Shown one piece after another: positions 37,627 to 46,429 of a DNA stretch of 64,000 bases. This DNA is from Roseofilum capinflatum BLCC-M114 (GTDB lineage: Bacteria; Cyanobacteriota; Cyanobacteriia; Cyanobacteriales; Desertifilaceae), in the NCBI RefSeq assembly GCF_030068505.1, contig NZ_JAQOSO010000101.1, positions 1 to 64,000 of the forward strand, read 5' to 3'. A program made the position numbers and the translations under genes. Below the pieces are notes generated by a model. That model was not told the origin of the DNA and did no database searches. It saw only the letters and a list, made by a program, of their open reading frames with translations. The first letter of the stretch is position 1. Each line of letters starts with the position of its first letter.

Positions 37627-38890
37627 ACCCCCTAATCCTAACCCGGAAGTTCAAAAAACACAGATCGATCGCACCGCCTATCAATTCAGTTGGCGCTATT
37701 TTCCCCTCGGCGCTCAAATCCTCTGTATTGCCTTTGGAGCCTTAGTTTTAGTCCCCATTTTAACCGGATTAAATCCTAATGTTGCCCTATTGACCGCCGG
37801 TTTAGGAACCCTGGTTTTTCAATGGGTAACGGGGGGCAAAGTACCGGTTTTTCTCGCCTCTTCCTTTGCCTTTATTGCCCCCATTCAACTGGGGGTAGAA
37901 AAATATGGTTTAGCTGAAACCTTATCGGGATTAATGGCTGCGGGTATCGTCTATTTACTCTTAAGTATATTAATTGTATGGCGCGGTTCCGGTTTTTTGC
38001 TGCGGCTGTTACCTCCCGTGGTGACGGGGCCGGTGATTATGGTGATTGGTCTATCCCTTGCCCCCATCGCCATTGGTATGGCATCGAATGCAGGGGAAGG
38101 ATACAGCGAAGGAGCTGCTCTAGCGGTTTCTGGTAGTGCCTTACTCGCTACATTATTAACCGTCTTATTCAGTCGGGGATGGTTGAAATTAGTGCCCATT
38201 TTAGTGGGTTTACTCGTCGGTTATCTGGTGGCTTTTCCGTTCGGCATGGTCGATTTAACGGCGATCGCCCAAGCTCCCTGGTTTGCACTGCCCCAATGTA
38301 CCTTACCCAAGTTCCATTTACCCTCCATTCTCTTTATTGTTCCTGTGGCGATCGCCCCTGCCATTGAGCATTTTGGCGATATCCTTACCATTAGCGCAGT
38401 CGCTCAAAAAGACTACTTGCGAGACCCCGGTATCCATCGCACCCTCCTCGGAGATGGTTTAGCCACCAGTCTAGCGGCCTGTTTCGGCGGCCCCCCCAAT
38501 ACCACCTACTCCGAAGTTACCGGAGCCGTTGCCCTGATTAAAATCTTTAATGCCGGCATCATGACTTGGGCCGCAATTTTGGCAATTTTACTGGCTTTTG
38601 TGGGTAAACTAGGAGCCTTTTTGCGCTCCATTCCCGTACCCGCCATGGGCGGAATTCTGGTGATTTTGTTCGGTACAATTATCGTTGTGGGGATGAATAG
38701 CTTAGTACGCTCCGGAGAGGATTTAATCAAGCCTCGCAATTTAATTATTGTAGCCATTATCCTAGTGTTTGGAGTCGGCGGACTGAGCCTCAAAGCCGGA
38801 GAATTTGCCCTAGAAGGAATTGGTTTAGCCGGTATTTTTGGTGTCCTCCTCAATTGGCTCTTACCCGAATCCCCCGAACATTCTAGTTAA
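37619..38890 (+). CDS. uraA: Uracil/xanthine permease (NCS2 family)
   Basis: 423 aa with about 12-14 membrane segments. NCS2 motifs are GLNPNVALLTAGLGTLVF, SSFAFIAPI, PPVVTGPVIMVIGL, the substrate-site segment PVAIAPAIEHFGDILTIS, and GGPPNTTYSEVTGA. These fit uracil- or xanthine-proton symporters; the Glu in AIEHFGD is the key residue. It overlaps the TPR gene by eight bases and lies 1.3 kb after pyrC, which favours uracil, but xanthine cannot be excluded. A small palindromic repeat follows eight bases after the stop. Confidence 0.92.
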   Translation: MTEPPNPNPEVQKTQIDRTAYQFSWRYFPLGAQILCIAFGALVLVPILTGLNPNVALLTAGLGTLVFQWVTGGKVPVFLASSFAFIAPIQLGVEKYGLAETLSGLMAAGIVYLLLSILIVWRGSGFLLRLLPPVVTGPVIMVIGLSLAPIAIGMASNAGEGYSEGAALAVSGSALLATLLTVLFSRGWLKLVPILVGLLVGYLVAFPFGMVDLTAIAQAPWFALPQCTLPKFHLPSILFIVPVAIAPAIEHFGDILTISAVAQKDYLRDPGIHRTLLGDGLATSLAACFGGPPNTTYSEVTGAVALIKIFNAGIMTWAAILAILLAFVGKLGAFLRSIPVPAMGGILVILFGTIIVVGMNSLVRSGEDLIKPRNLIIVAIILVFGVGGLSLKAGEFALEGIGLAGIFGVLLNWLLPESPEHSS

Positions 38891-38987
38891 CCGATTTATA
38901 GCGCTTCGCGCGGCAGAAGGGTAATTGATTACCAACTTTCTTACTCATTACCCATTACCCATTACTCCTTACCCATTACTCATTACC
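38891..38987. repeat. REP palindrome plus ATTACCC-type tandem units
   Basis: A TATAGCGCTTCGCGCGG palindrome is followed by about eight units of CATTACC/CATTACT/CCTTACC (38939-38987). The last unit provides the stop codon (TTA on the plus strand) of the aminotransferase gene at 38983. Confidence 0.8.
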
Positions 38988-40164
38988 AGCGTGGAGCGCT
39001 CTCAAGGGTGACAACTGCTTCTCGAATACGCTCTAGGGCAAGTTGGAGCTTATCTAAAGAGGTGGCATAGGAAAGACGTAAATAGCCTTCTCCCTGTTCT
39101 CCAAAAGCAGTTCCGGGTAAGAGGGCAACCCCAGCTTGATGAAGGAGATAATCTGCTAAACCTTGACTGTTTAAGGGCAATTCTTTGATATTGGGAAACA
39201 CATAAAATGCGCCTGGTGGGGTGAGACAGTGGATACCAGGAATGTCATTGAGTCCAGCCACGAGAATATCGCGCCGATTTTGGAAAGATTTGACCATTTC
39301 TTGTACTGAATCTTGGGAACCTTGCAAGGCTGCAATACCGGCTTTTTGGATAAAGGTACAGGTACAGGAATTAGAATTGAGCATGAGTAATTCTAAGGCG
39401 CTGATTAAATGTTGGGGAATTACGCCATAACCTAAACGCCATCCCGTCATAGAGTAGGTTTTAGAAAAGCCATCGACTAATAGGGTTCGATCTGCCATTC
39501 CCGGTAAACTGAGGAGACTGTGGTGAGGATGATCGTATAAGAGGCGAGAATAGATTTCGTCAGCGAGGATATAAAAGTTATGTTTAAGGGCTAAATGGGC
39601 GATCGCCTCTAAATCTGCTAAAGGTAAAAATCCTCCGGTAGGATTATGGGGGGAATTGAGGATCAATACCTTGGTTTTGTCGGAAATCAGCCCCTCTAAG
39701 TCTTCCACGCGAAAGCTAAATTCCCGCTCTTCCACTAAGGGTAAGGGAATGGGACAACCTTGGGCGAACTGGATCACGGAGCGATAGGTGGGAAAACCCG
39801 GATCGGGATAGATGACTTCATCCCCAGGATTAACCACCGCTAAAATCCCGAAAAAGAGTAAGGGTTTGGCTCCTGGAGTGATGATAATGCGATCGCTCCC
39901 CACCTCGATCTTGCGCGTTTCGCTCATATGAGCGGCGATCGCCTCCCGCAGTTCTGGCAACCCTAACGTTAAACTATAGCCGGTATATCCCTGGGCGATC
40001 GCCTCAGTTGCCGCTTGGCAAATATGAGCAGGTGTCGGAAAATCCGGTTGACCAATTTCTAAATGAATAATATCCCGACCTTGCGCTTCTAAGGCTTTCG
40101 CTTTAGCTAAAACCTCAAACGCAGATTCTGATAACAATCCTCCGATGCGCTCTGCTTGATGCAT
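38983..40164 (-). CDS. Class I pyridoxal-phosphate aminotransferase
   Basis: 393 aa. Motifs are LEIGQPDFPTPAHI, NSPHNPTGG (cofactor and substrate binding), ILADEIYSRLLYD, and the Schiff-base lysine in GFSKTYSMTGWRLGYG, with Arg in LRLSYATSLD. It belongs to the aspartate-aminotransferase-like fold group Ib; the substrate is uncertain (aspartate, alanine or aromatic). A second member is 3.4 kb away at 43524-44687. The C-terminal residue and stop lie against a tandem repeat. Confidence 0.9.
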   Translation of the reverse strand: MHQAERIGGLLSESAFEVLAKAKALEAQGRDIIHLEIGQPDFPTPAHICQAATEAIAQGYTGYSLTLGLPELREAIAAHMSETRKIEVGSDRIIITPGAKPLLFFGILAVVNPGDEVIYPDPGFPTYRSVIQFAQGCPIPLPLVEEREFSFRVEDLEGLISDKTKVLILNSPHNPTGGFLPLADLEAIAHLALKHNFYILADEIYSRLLYDHPHHSLLSLPGMADRTLLVDGFSKTYSMTGWRLGYGVIPQHLISALELLMLNSNSCTCTFIQKAGIAALQGSQDSVQEMVKSFQNRRDILVAGLNDIPGIHCLTPPGAFYVFPNIKELPLNSQGLADYLLHQAGVALLPGTAFGEQGEGYLRLSYATSLDKLQLALERIREAVVTLESAPRW

Positions 40165-40276
40165 AAACCGATCTCCTAAATTATGGTTTTTCCTATTCCC
40201 TATTCTCTATTTCCCATCAGATCATATCCTGATCTCCATCCAAAACTCCGTATCAAGGAATAGCGCATGGAGATGA

Positions 40277-42142
40277 ATGGGAGTGGATGCTATGCGGATG
40301 TCAACCGTTGCCCTTGTTACATTAGCGGCCTTGATCGCACCAGAATTTCGGTCTTCGTCCGATCTAAGCCAAGCTCCAATTGAACCGATAGGAGATACAG
40401 GCACACCTGAAAAACCGGATTTAGACCCTAAATTTATTGATTCTATTGTGCAACAGGTAATGCCCGTTGCCCTCGCTTCTATTAGTCCTCCGGAAGTCGT
40501 TCCTCCGGTAACAGAATCTATCGATGAACCCTTCGATCGCACGTCCCTCTCTCAGCAAGACATCCAGCACCTGAAAACCTTAATTTCCCAGGTCGTTGAT
40601 ACCTCCATTGCCCAAGAAAATTTAGCCTTAGTCGGAGGGGACGATCGCCTGCCGAAAATTGAAGGAACCATTACCGTCTTAAACTTATTGATGGTCTTAA
40701 TCATCAGTATGCCGGTAATGGCGGTGACTTTGTTTTGGTTCATCCGAGGTTGGGTTGTTCAAGATTTAGTCAAACTGATCCATTCTCAATTGGAAGGATT
40801 TAGCGATTTAGATCGAGATTTAAAAGATTATCACTTAAAAGCCGATGATTGGATGGGCGAGTTATACCGCCATCTCAATTTATATAAACAACATATTCGT
40901 GATGAGTTCACCACAGTTCACGAGCAGTCCCAACAGTCTCAGATTTCCCTAGAAGAACTCGATAAAATTAAGCGGCAAATGATGCGCCAGTTTCAGGAAA
41001 TGTTAGCGGAAGCCAAAGCGGAAAAAGAGAGTTTATTTCAGGACATTTCCCAAACTCGCCCGTCCCAAATGTTGGAAGCTTTGCCCGTCAATTTGTCGTC
41101 TGAAGTCCCTGAATTTTTCCCTTCTCAGCTCAACCGCAGGGTGGTTCCAGATTCACCCCAGTCTGCACCTGCGGTGAACCCGGAAGAGCTGACAATGGAG
41201 GATTATTTACAGCAAGCCCAGCAATTAACGGCAGTTCATCGTTATGAGGATGCGATCGCGGCTTATCATAAGGCTCTTGAATGGCTCCCAGATTCCTATG
41301 AAACTTGGTTAGAGATTGGCAAACTCTATGTCAAACAACAAAACTATTATCAAGCCATGGAAGCCTATCAAAAAGCGATTGATCTTGATGAAAATCGAGA
41401 TGAGGCTTGGTATAATTTAGGGAATACTCTCAGTAAATTAGAACACTATATTCGCGCTCTAACCGCCTACGATCGCGCCCTGTCCATTCATCCGGGACGT
41501 TATGAGGCTTGGTATAATCAAGGCAGCATTTTAGCCAAGTTAGGGCGTTATGCAGAGGCGATCGACTCCTACGATCGCGCCTTGATTTTACGCCCCCAAA
41601 GTTGGGAAGCCTGGTATCATCGTGGCAATTTATTGGGATGGATCGGAGAGTATGAAAAAGCTATCCTTTCCTATGATAAATCGGTCAATCTCAATTCTCA
41701 GCATAGCGACTCTTGGTATAAGCAAGGGTTAGCCTTAGCAAAATTGAGTCGCCATCAGGAAGCCCTCGCCTGTTATGACATTGCGGTGTCTTTGGGCAAA
41801 GAGACGGAAGGGTTATGGCGCAATCGTGGGGTTACCCTGGAAGGCTTAAATCGATATGAGGAGGCGATCGCATCCTATGAACAAGCTTTAGGTATTCAAC
41901 CAAAAATGATCGATTTATGGTTAAGAATTGCCCATCTTTTAGATCACCTCAATCGCCCAGAACAAGCCCTAGAAACCTACGATCATATTTTGTCGATTCA
42001 ACCCAATCATGCAGAAGCCTTGAAACTCAAAGGCAACATTTTAGTTGAATTTCACCACTATCAAGAAGCGGTAGATTCCTTTACTCAAGCTCTTGAAGCG
42101 CAAAAAATGGGTACTCGTGCCTTGCAAGTTTCTACCCAGTAA
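40277..42142 (+). CDS. Membrane-anchored TPR protein
   Basis: 621 aa. A hydrophobic N-terminal stretch (VALVTLAALIAP) may be a signal, and a second helix at about 136-157 (LLMVLIISMPVMAVTLFWFI) crosses the membrane. A coiled-coil region (about 160-260) leads to roughly nine TPRs (310-610) with the pattern (Y)(E/Q)(E/D)A(I/L).(A/S)Y(D/E)(R/K)AL. The C-terminal residues include RALQVSTQ. The stop is followed in the same frame by a mazF remnant. The gene has HIP1-rich, typical codon use. Function is unknown beyond probable protein binding. Confidence 0.85.
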   Translation: MGVDAMRMSTVALVTLAALIAPEFRSSSDLSQAPIEPIGDTGTPEKPDLDPKFIDSIVQQVMPVALASISPPEVVPPVTESIDEPFDRTSLSQQDIQHLKTLISQVVDTSIAQENLALVGGDDRLPKIEGTITVLNLLMVLIISMPVMAVTLFWFIRGWVVQDLVKLIHSQLEGFSDLDRDLKDYHLKADDWMGELYRHLNLYKQHIRDEFTTVHEQSQQSQISLEELDKIKRQMMRQFQEMLAEAKAEKESLFQDISQTRPSQMLEALPVNLSSEVPEFFPSQLNRRVVPDSPQSAPAVNPEELTMEDYLQQAQQLTAVHRYEDAIAAYHKALEWLPDSYETWLEIGKLYVKQQNYYQAMEAYQKAIDLDENRDEAWYNLGNTLSKLEHYIRALTAYDRALSIHPGRYEAWYNQGSILAKLGRYAEAIDSYDRALILRPQSWEAWYHRGNLLGWIGEYEKAILSYDKSVNLNSQHSDSWYKQGLALAKLSRHQEALACYDIAVSLGKETEGLWRNRGVTLEGLNRYEEAIASYEQALGIQPKMIDLWLRIAHLLDHLNRPEQALETYDHILSIQPNHAEALKLKGNILVEFHHYQEAVDSFTQALEAQKMGTRALQVSTQ

Positions 42143-42268
42143 TGTCAAGGGTCTGAACAAGCAGGGATTCGTCCTGTGATTATCTTCCAACATGATCTGG
42201 TTTCTCAGTTTTCTACAACAACTCTGGCTATTCCCCTAACAACCAATCAACGTCGTGCTACCTTATGA
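42143..42268 (+). pseudogene. mazF/pemK-type toxin gene remnant
   Basis: In frame after the TPR stop, 42149-42265 reads GSEQAGIRPVIIFQHD then LVSQFSTTTLAIPLTTNQRRATL and then TGA, the middle of a MazF-family RNA-interferase (family pattern GSEQ.G.RPV...A.PLT). The N-terminal strand and the whole C-terminal part are missing, and reading in the +1 frame after the TGA gives SCATGN, which suggests a frameshift. No antitoxin is next to it. It is dead and could not make toxin. Confidence 0.72.
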
Positions 42269-42461
42269 GTTGTGCAACAGGAAACGCCCTCTCCCTAATC
42301 CCTCTCCCGTGCTAATCCTGTAGGGGTTTAATGGAACTACAATTTGGTATGTAGGGGCGTTTCATATCGCGTTGGCGTAGCCTGCGCGGAGCGCATAGCG
42401 AAACGGCCGGAAAGCCCCTACAGATTATCAATACACTCTAGGGAGTGCGTAGCGTGTCCGC

Positions 42462-42513
42462 AGTGCGAGCATCTTGCTCGCTGCTTTTCTCTAGCGAGCA
42501 AGATGCTCGCACT
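42462..42513. repeat. Hairpin with 21-bp perfect arms
   Basis: The arms at 42462-42482 (starting AGTGCGAGCATC) and 42493-42513 are exact reverse complements around a 10-base loop. It is extragenic and lies between the mazF remnant and the convergent methyltransferase; the loop contains TTTTCT. Confidence 0.9.
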
Positions 42514-42669
42514 CCTTTCTATTCCTCTTCTGTCACTTTCGGAAAAAAAGGGGGGGGGTGAAACCCTTACTCCTCTTGTGTCACTCTTGGAGAAAAAATC
42601 TTGAGGGCGATCGCCAATAGAGTAGGGTGAACATTACCAGCCCTACCACTTGACTTGAAACTTGATCTT

Positions 42670-43428
42670 CTATTTCGAGACTTTTTCACAGCGATAAAAG
42701 AGTTGTCCCTGCCAAAAATGTTTTTTGATTTCACCACTATCATATCCGACATAGGCTTTATCTTTAACAGAGAAGCCCGATTGGGTCAGCAAAAACCGCA
42801 TTTCTGCATCTGAGAAGCCATGAACCCATCCTGCCACCTCTTGGTTATTAAGGGATAAAGAAAAATAAAGATCTCCCCTGCTCATAGAGGAAGACAAAAC
42901 TGAAGTGATATATGTCCGTAAAATCGAAAAAAATGACTTCTTGTAATTCAATCCTTCCCCCATATGCCACTGGTTCATGACATCAATAAACAAAAGTCCG
43001 TTATGTTTCAATTTTTTTCTAAACTGGGTTAGTGCTTGTAATCTTTGTGTTTGATCGGCAAGATAACCAAAAGAGTTAAAAAGACACAGGATGACATCAA
43101 ACGATTCATTATCGAAGGGCAGGTCAGACATATCAGACACTATAACTTTGTCTAGATTGCGGCTTTGAGCAAGGCTGACCATTTGGGGAGAGATGTCACA
43201 TCCGTAAACAACCGATTCCTTTAAGCTTAATTTGTATTTTTCTGTTCTCTGACCTGTCCCGCAACCAACATCGAGAATTTTTAATGGGTTGTTGTTAATT
43301 GTCTGTAAATGTCCCAAGATTAAATTGTCAATTGATTGTAAATACACTTGTCGATTGAGGCTTTTTTGATCGTAGCGATCGGCTAATGTATTAAAGTGAT
43401 TGACAACAATTTTGGGGATTTTTTCCAT
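42670..43428 (-). CDS. SAM-dependent methyltransferase
   Basis: 252 aa. SAM-binding loop ILDVGCGTGQRTEKYKLSL, then YGCDISPQMVSLAQSRNL and FDVILCLFNSFGYLADQ, all normal for the class I fold. The last 60 residues are more divergent (WVHGFSDAEMRFLLTQSGF). AT content is higher than in neighbours and HIP1 sites are few, so it may be a later arrival; this is inference. The substrate is unknown. It sits downstream of the aminotransferase gene, about 95 bp away, with an inverted repeat between them. Confidence 0.85.
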   Translation of the reverse strand: MEKIPKIVVNHFNTLADRYDQKSLNRQVYLQSIDNLILGHLQTINNNPLKILDVGCGTGQRTEKYKLSLKESVVYGCDISPQMVSLAQSRNLDKVIVSDMSDLPFDNESFDVILCLFNSFGYLADQTQRLQALTQFRKKLKHNGLLFIDVMNQWHMGEGLNYKKSFFSILRTYITSVLSSSMSRGDLYFSLSLNNQEVAGWVHGFSDAEMRFLLTQSGFSVKDKAYVGYDSGEIKKHFWQGQLFYRCEKVSK

Positions 43429-43462
43429 TCAGATTGTTCCTTGAATATGATTTTGAAAAATT

Positions 43463-43499
43463 AAGCTAGTAGGGTGGAAATTGCCCCACCTACTAGCTT
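43463..43499. repeat. Inverted repeat between methyltransferase and aspC
   Basis: AAGCTAGTAGGGTGG and CCACCTACTAGCTT face each other around a short loop, with one mismatch. It may act as a terminator for the aminotransferase on the minus strand, but there is no clean T-run. Confidence 0.6.
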
Positions 43500-43523
43500 G
43501 GCAAGCCTAACAATAGGCCACTA

Positions 43524-44687
43524 TTACAGAGTTTGTACAAATTTACTTAACCGCTCCATGCCTTTTTCGATGGAAGTCATATCGGTGGCATAGGAGAGGC
43601 GAATATGATCGTCTGCACCAAAGGCAACACCGGGAATGGTGGCTACATTGTAGTTATCGAGGAACTGATTGCAAAAATCGGTGGATTTGAGACCCGCTTC
43701 ACCAATGTTGACGTAGACATAAAACGCGCCTTTCGGTTCGGTAACTGATAATTTGGGGATGGCTTGAATGCGCTCGATAATGACTTTGCGCCGTTCATCG
43801 AAAGCAAGGCGCATTTTTTCTACACAGTCTTGGGAAGATTCTAAAGCGGCGATCGCCCCATATTGGGCAAAAGTACAAACATTCGAGGTACTATGACCTT
43901 GAATGGTATTGCACGCCTTAATCAGCTCTACGGGGGCAGCTAGATAGCCCACCCGCCAACCAGTCATGGAATAGGCTTTGGCAAACCCATTACTAATAAT
44001 GCTGCGTTCAAAGGCTTCTGGACTCGCTGCACCAATACTCAGATGAACGGCTCCATCATAGAGAATTTTTTCATAAATCTCGTCAGAGACCACCCACAGG
44101 TTATTTTTAACCACCACTTCCGCTAAAGCCTTGATTTCCTCTGGACTGTAGACCATTCCCGTGGGGTTCGAGGGGGAGTTGAGAACAAAGAGTTTGGTAT
44201 TGGGGGTAATGGCGTTTTGCAGTTGTTCTGGGGTGATTTTGTAGCCCGTTGCTGCATCGGTAGTCACTAAAACCGATTTTCCTCCCGCTAAAGCCACCAT
44301 TTCCGGATAACTCACCCAATAGGGAACCGGAATAATCACCTCATCTCCCGGTTCAATCAAGGCCATCATCAGATTATAGAGGGAATGTTTACCGCCATTG
44401 GTGATAATGATATTTTCCGGTTTGTAGTTGAGCGTGTTATCTTTCTGTAACTTTTCGGCGATCGCCTCTTTCAGTTTCGGTTCTCCTGACGCTGGGCCAT
44501 ATTTGGTTTTTCCCTCATTCAGAGCTTTTTGTGCAGCCGCTTTAATATGATCGGGGGTATCAAAGTCCGGTTCTCCCGCACTAAAGCTGCACACATCTAA
44601 CCCCGAAGCCTTCATTTTCTTGGCTTTAGCGCTGATGGCTAGGGTTAATGACGGGGTTACTTGTGCCACACGAGATGCTAACTTCAT
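43524..44687 (-). CDS. aspC: Aspartate aminotransferase (class Ib; possibly also prephenate-active)
   Basis: 387 aa. Sequence begins [23 protein letters not shown] and has [64 protein letters not shown] and the PLP-lysine segment [18 protein letters not shown]. These are the blocks of the Thermus/cyanobacterial aspartate aminotransferase group, some of which also act on prephenate or glutamate. It is a core nitrogen-metabolism enzyme in the cytosol. Confidence 0.93.
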   Translation of the reverse strand: MKLASRVAQVTPSLTLAISAKAKKMKASGLDVCSFSAGEPDFDTPDHIKAAAQKALNEGKTKYGPASGEPKLKEAIAEKLQKDNTLNYKPENIIITNGGKHSLYNLMMALIEPGDEVIIPVPYWVSYPEMVALAGGKSVLVTTDAATGYKITPEQLQNAITPNTKLFVLNSPSNPTGMVYSPEEIKALAEVVVKNNLWVVSDEIYEKILYDGAVHLSIGAASPEAFERSIISNGFAKAYSMTGWRVGYLAAPVELIKACNTIQGHSTSNVCTFAQYGAIAALESSQDCVEKMRLAFDERRKVIIERIQAIPKLSVTEPKGAFYVYVNIGEAGLKSTDFCNQFLDNYNVATIPGVAFGADDHIRLSYATDMTSIEKGMERLSKFVQTL

Positions 44688-44965
44688 GGTTGCTCCAGAT
44701 CCTTCGTTTTATATTGATTAAGGGCGATCGCCAACTGTCTATTCTGGCAGAGAATTTCACATTGCCCGTAGAGATTCAACTTTTTTTAGCCTTTGAGTTT
44801 GTAACGCAACTCTTACATTCGGTAATCAGAGTTACTAATACTTGTGTGAAGTTTATTTAAATAAAACCTGGAAACGCAATGTTTTTTTAACTGATGTGTG
44901 CAAAGTCCCTGAATTGACGGAATTTGTTGCACACTGTTGTTTATCTCTCGACAGGAGTTGTCGTT

Positions 44966-45340
44966 ATGCGTCACTTACATCACTGTTATCAGATTTTAGA
45001 AGTGGCCCCTAACGCTAGTTTTGAGGAAATTCACCAAAGCTACAAGGATTTAGTCATGGTCTGGCATCCAGACCGTTTTGTTCATAATCCCCGCCTCTAT
45101 CACAAAGCTCAAGAAAAAATTAAACAATTGAATGGAGCTTATGAGCAACTGAGGTTGAAACAAACTCCAGTGATGGCATCGGTACACCATGAGGATTATG
45201 GATGGGCCAGGTCAACCCCCTCTGAGCCAGGAGCATACCACGAATCGGGCTTTTCACAAGCAAGAAGAGACGATTATAACCGGGTATTAGATGACTATAT
45301 TCGCCAGCATAGTCGGGATCTGCAAAACTGGTTAGATTAG
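44966..45340 (+). CDS. Small J-domain (DnaJ-like) protein
   Basis: 124 aa. The J domain covers residues 4-65 with helix II to III loop HPD at 34-36 (VMVWHPDRFVH), which stimulates DnaK ATPase. No Gly/Phe or zinc-finger region is present; the remainder is a polar tail ending RQHSRDLQNWLD. I choose ATG 44966 because AGGAG at 44953-44957 lies eight bases upstream; the longer frame from 44924 starts with TTG-like hydrophobic residues lacking a site. The next gene begins ten bases after its stop. Confidence 0.88.
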   Translation: MRHLHHCYQILEVAPNASFEEIHQSYKDLVMVWHPDRFVHNPRLYHKAQEKIKQLNGAYEQLRLKQTPVMASVHHEDYGWARSTPSEPGAYHESGFSQARRDDYNRVLDDYIRQHSRDLQNWLD

Positions 45341-45349
45341 TGAGGCAAG

Positions 45350-45706
45350 ATGGTTTCCGAACTCTGGGTGACATTAGCCACGGAAAATTTAGGAGAGTTA
45401 CAAGAGTTTTACTCTCGTTTGCTGGGAACTCAAGCAGAGGGAGAAATTCCAGGGGTGTATGCGGAGTTTGTGGTTGGGGGACTGCGCTTGGGGTTATTTC
45501 AACCGCGCGATCGCCAGGAATTTCGCTCATCTACTCCAGGAGCAATGAGCTTATGTTTAGAAGTCGAGGATATTCACGAGGCGATCGCTCTCCTGAGCAA
45601 AATCGGTTATCCTCCCCCTGGAAAGATTCAAAAGGCTTCCCATGGCCAGGAAATCTATGGCTACGATCCCGATGGGAATCGGTTGATTGTTCATCAAAAT
45701 CTGTAA
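45350..45706 (+). CDS. VOC (glyoxalase/bleomycin-resistance-like) family protein
   Basis: 118 aa with the paired beta-alpha-beta-beta-beta modules of the VOC fold: SELWVTLATENLGELQEFYSRLLG at the start and GQEIYGYDPDGNRLIVHQN at the end. Metal or substrate residues cannot be assigned with certainty, since the N-terminal His is absent (WVTLAT) while the C-terminal GNRL block is typical. It is ten bases after the J-protein gene and probably co-transcribed. The substrate is unknown. Confidence 0.85.
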   Translation: MVSELWVTLATENLGELQEFYSRLLGTQAEGEIPGVYAEFVVGGLRLGLFQPRDRQEFRSSTPGAMSLCLEVEDIHEAIALLSKIGYPPPGKIQKASHGQEIYGYDPDGNRLIVHQNL

Positions 45707-45779
45707 TATTCCTTAAGACATTAGCAACCAAGGACTCTTACAATAAGTAAAGCCGTGACTCTATTCCCTGTCTATTAAA

Positions 45780-46364
45780 ATGGTATCCAACTCCCCAGCC
45801 ACCTCTTACCGAATTCTCAGCGATCGCAGCCAATATAAACCCTGTCGGATTAACGTCCCCGATCTCGATCATCCCATTGCTGCCATCCGCGTCAACGAAA
45901 TCTACTATAGTTTATTTCAGGTCATTCCAGACAGCCAACGCGCCGAAACCATCGCCGAACGCCTCAGTAAACGGGGAGATGAAGTCATTATGACCTCAAC
46001 TCCCAAAGGGAGCGCAGTTTGGGTCAAAGAAGCTCAAGGGTCACCCGTGTCCCGTTCCGCCAAGAAATCTCAGAAAGCTCCAACCTCTGCCAACCCTCCT
46101 GAACCTCCCTATAAAATTCTCAATGCTTCCGATGCCTATCAACTGGGATATATTCAAGTTCCTGACTTAAATGATTCCCTAGAAGCGCTCCAATTTGAGA
46201 ACCAATATTACAGTCTATTTAAGAGTTTTTCCGATATTCATCAAGCCTCTGAAATAGCTTTGCGTCTAGCCCAGAAGGGGGATAAACTCTTGATCCTCCC
46301 CAATCCTCCCCAATATACCCTATGGATTTTCGAGCCAGATGCTAAGTGGTTAGCTTCTCAGTAG
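45780..46364 (+). CDS. Hypothetical protein with two tandem ~75-residue repeats
   Basis: 194 aa. The halves align well: residues about 8-80 (YRILSDRSQYKPCRI and VNEIYYSLFQVIPDSQRAETIAERLSKRGDEV) and about 112-185 (YKILNASDAYQLGYI and ENQYYSLFKSFSDIHQASEIALRLAQKGDKL). The size and the A.(A/I)..(R/K)L...G pattern resemble a SPOR-type alpha/beta unit, but I do not claim that family. No signal peptide or membrane segment is seen. The linker is Ser/Pro/Lys-rich. Likely a soluble binding protein of internal-duplication origin. Confidence 0.75.
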   Translation: MVSNSPATSYRILSDRSQYKPCRINVPDLDHPIAAIRVNEIYYSLFQVIPDSQRAETIAERLSKRGDEVIMTSTPKGSAVWVKEAQGSPVSRSAKKSQKAPTSANPPEPPYKILNASDAYQLGYIQVPDLNDSLEALQFENQYYSLFKSFSDIHQASEIALRLAQKGDKLLILPNPPQYTLWIFEPDAKWLASQ

Positions 46365-46429
46365 ACAGTAATCAGTAGACAGTAATAGGAAAACAACGGT
46401 TTACCCATTACCAGTGGGTCGCGCTACCT

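Larger units (their letters stand above)
42143..42669. other. Gene-free stretch with a mazF remnant and several repeats
   Basis: Besides the mazF remnant it holds a TGTAGGGGCG...GCCCCTACA element (about 42345-42422) with an internal GCGTAGC/GCGCGGAGCGC part, a 21-bp-arm hairpin (42462-42513), a tandem pair of TGTCACT motifs, and a run of seven A then nine G (about 42543-42558). A 86-codon frame across it is composed of repeats and is not a gene. Confidence 0.75.

Noticed and set aside
40277-42142. TPR gene and mazF remnant as one intact fusion
   Set aside because: A TAA separates them, and the toxin part lacks its N- and C-terminal segments.
42543-42558. A7G9 homopolymer as a phase-variation tract
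   Set aside because: It is not inside or directly upstream of a credible gene, so no switching role is supported.
42344-42604. 86-codon frame in the repeat region
   Set aside because: It is made entirely of palindromic repeats and a homopolymer run, with no protein pattern.
45340-45750. 136-codon frame overlapping the VOC gene
   Set aside because: It is in another frame of a convincing VOC-family protein and has a low-complexity Ser/Arg-rich product.
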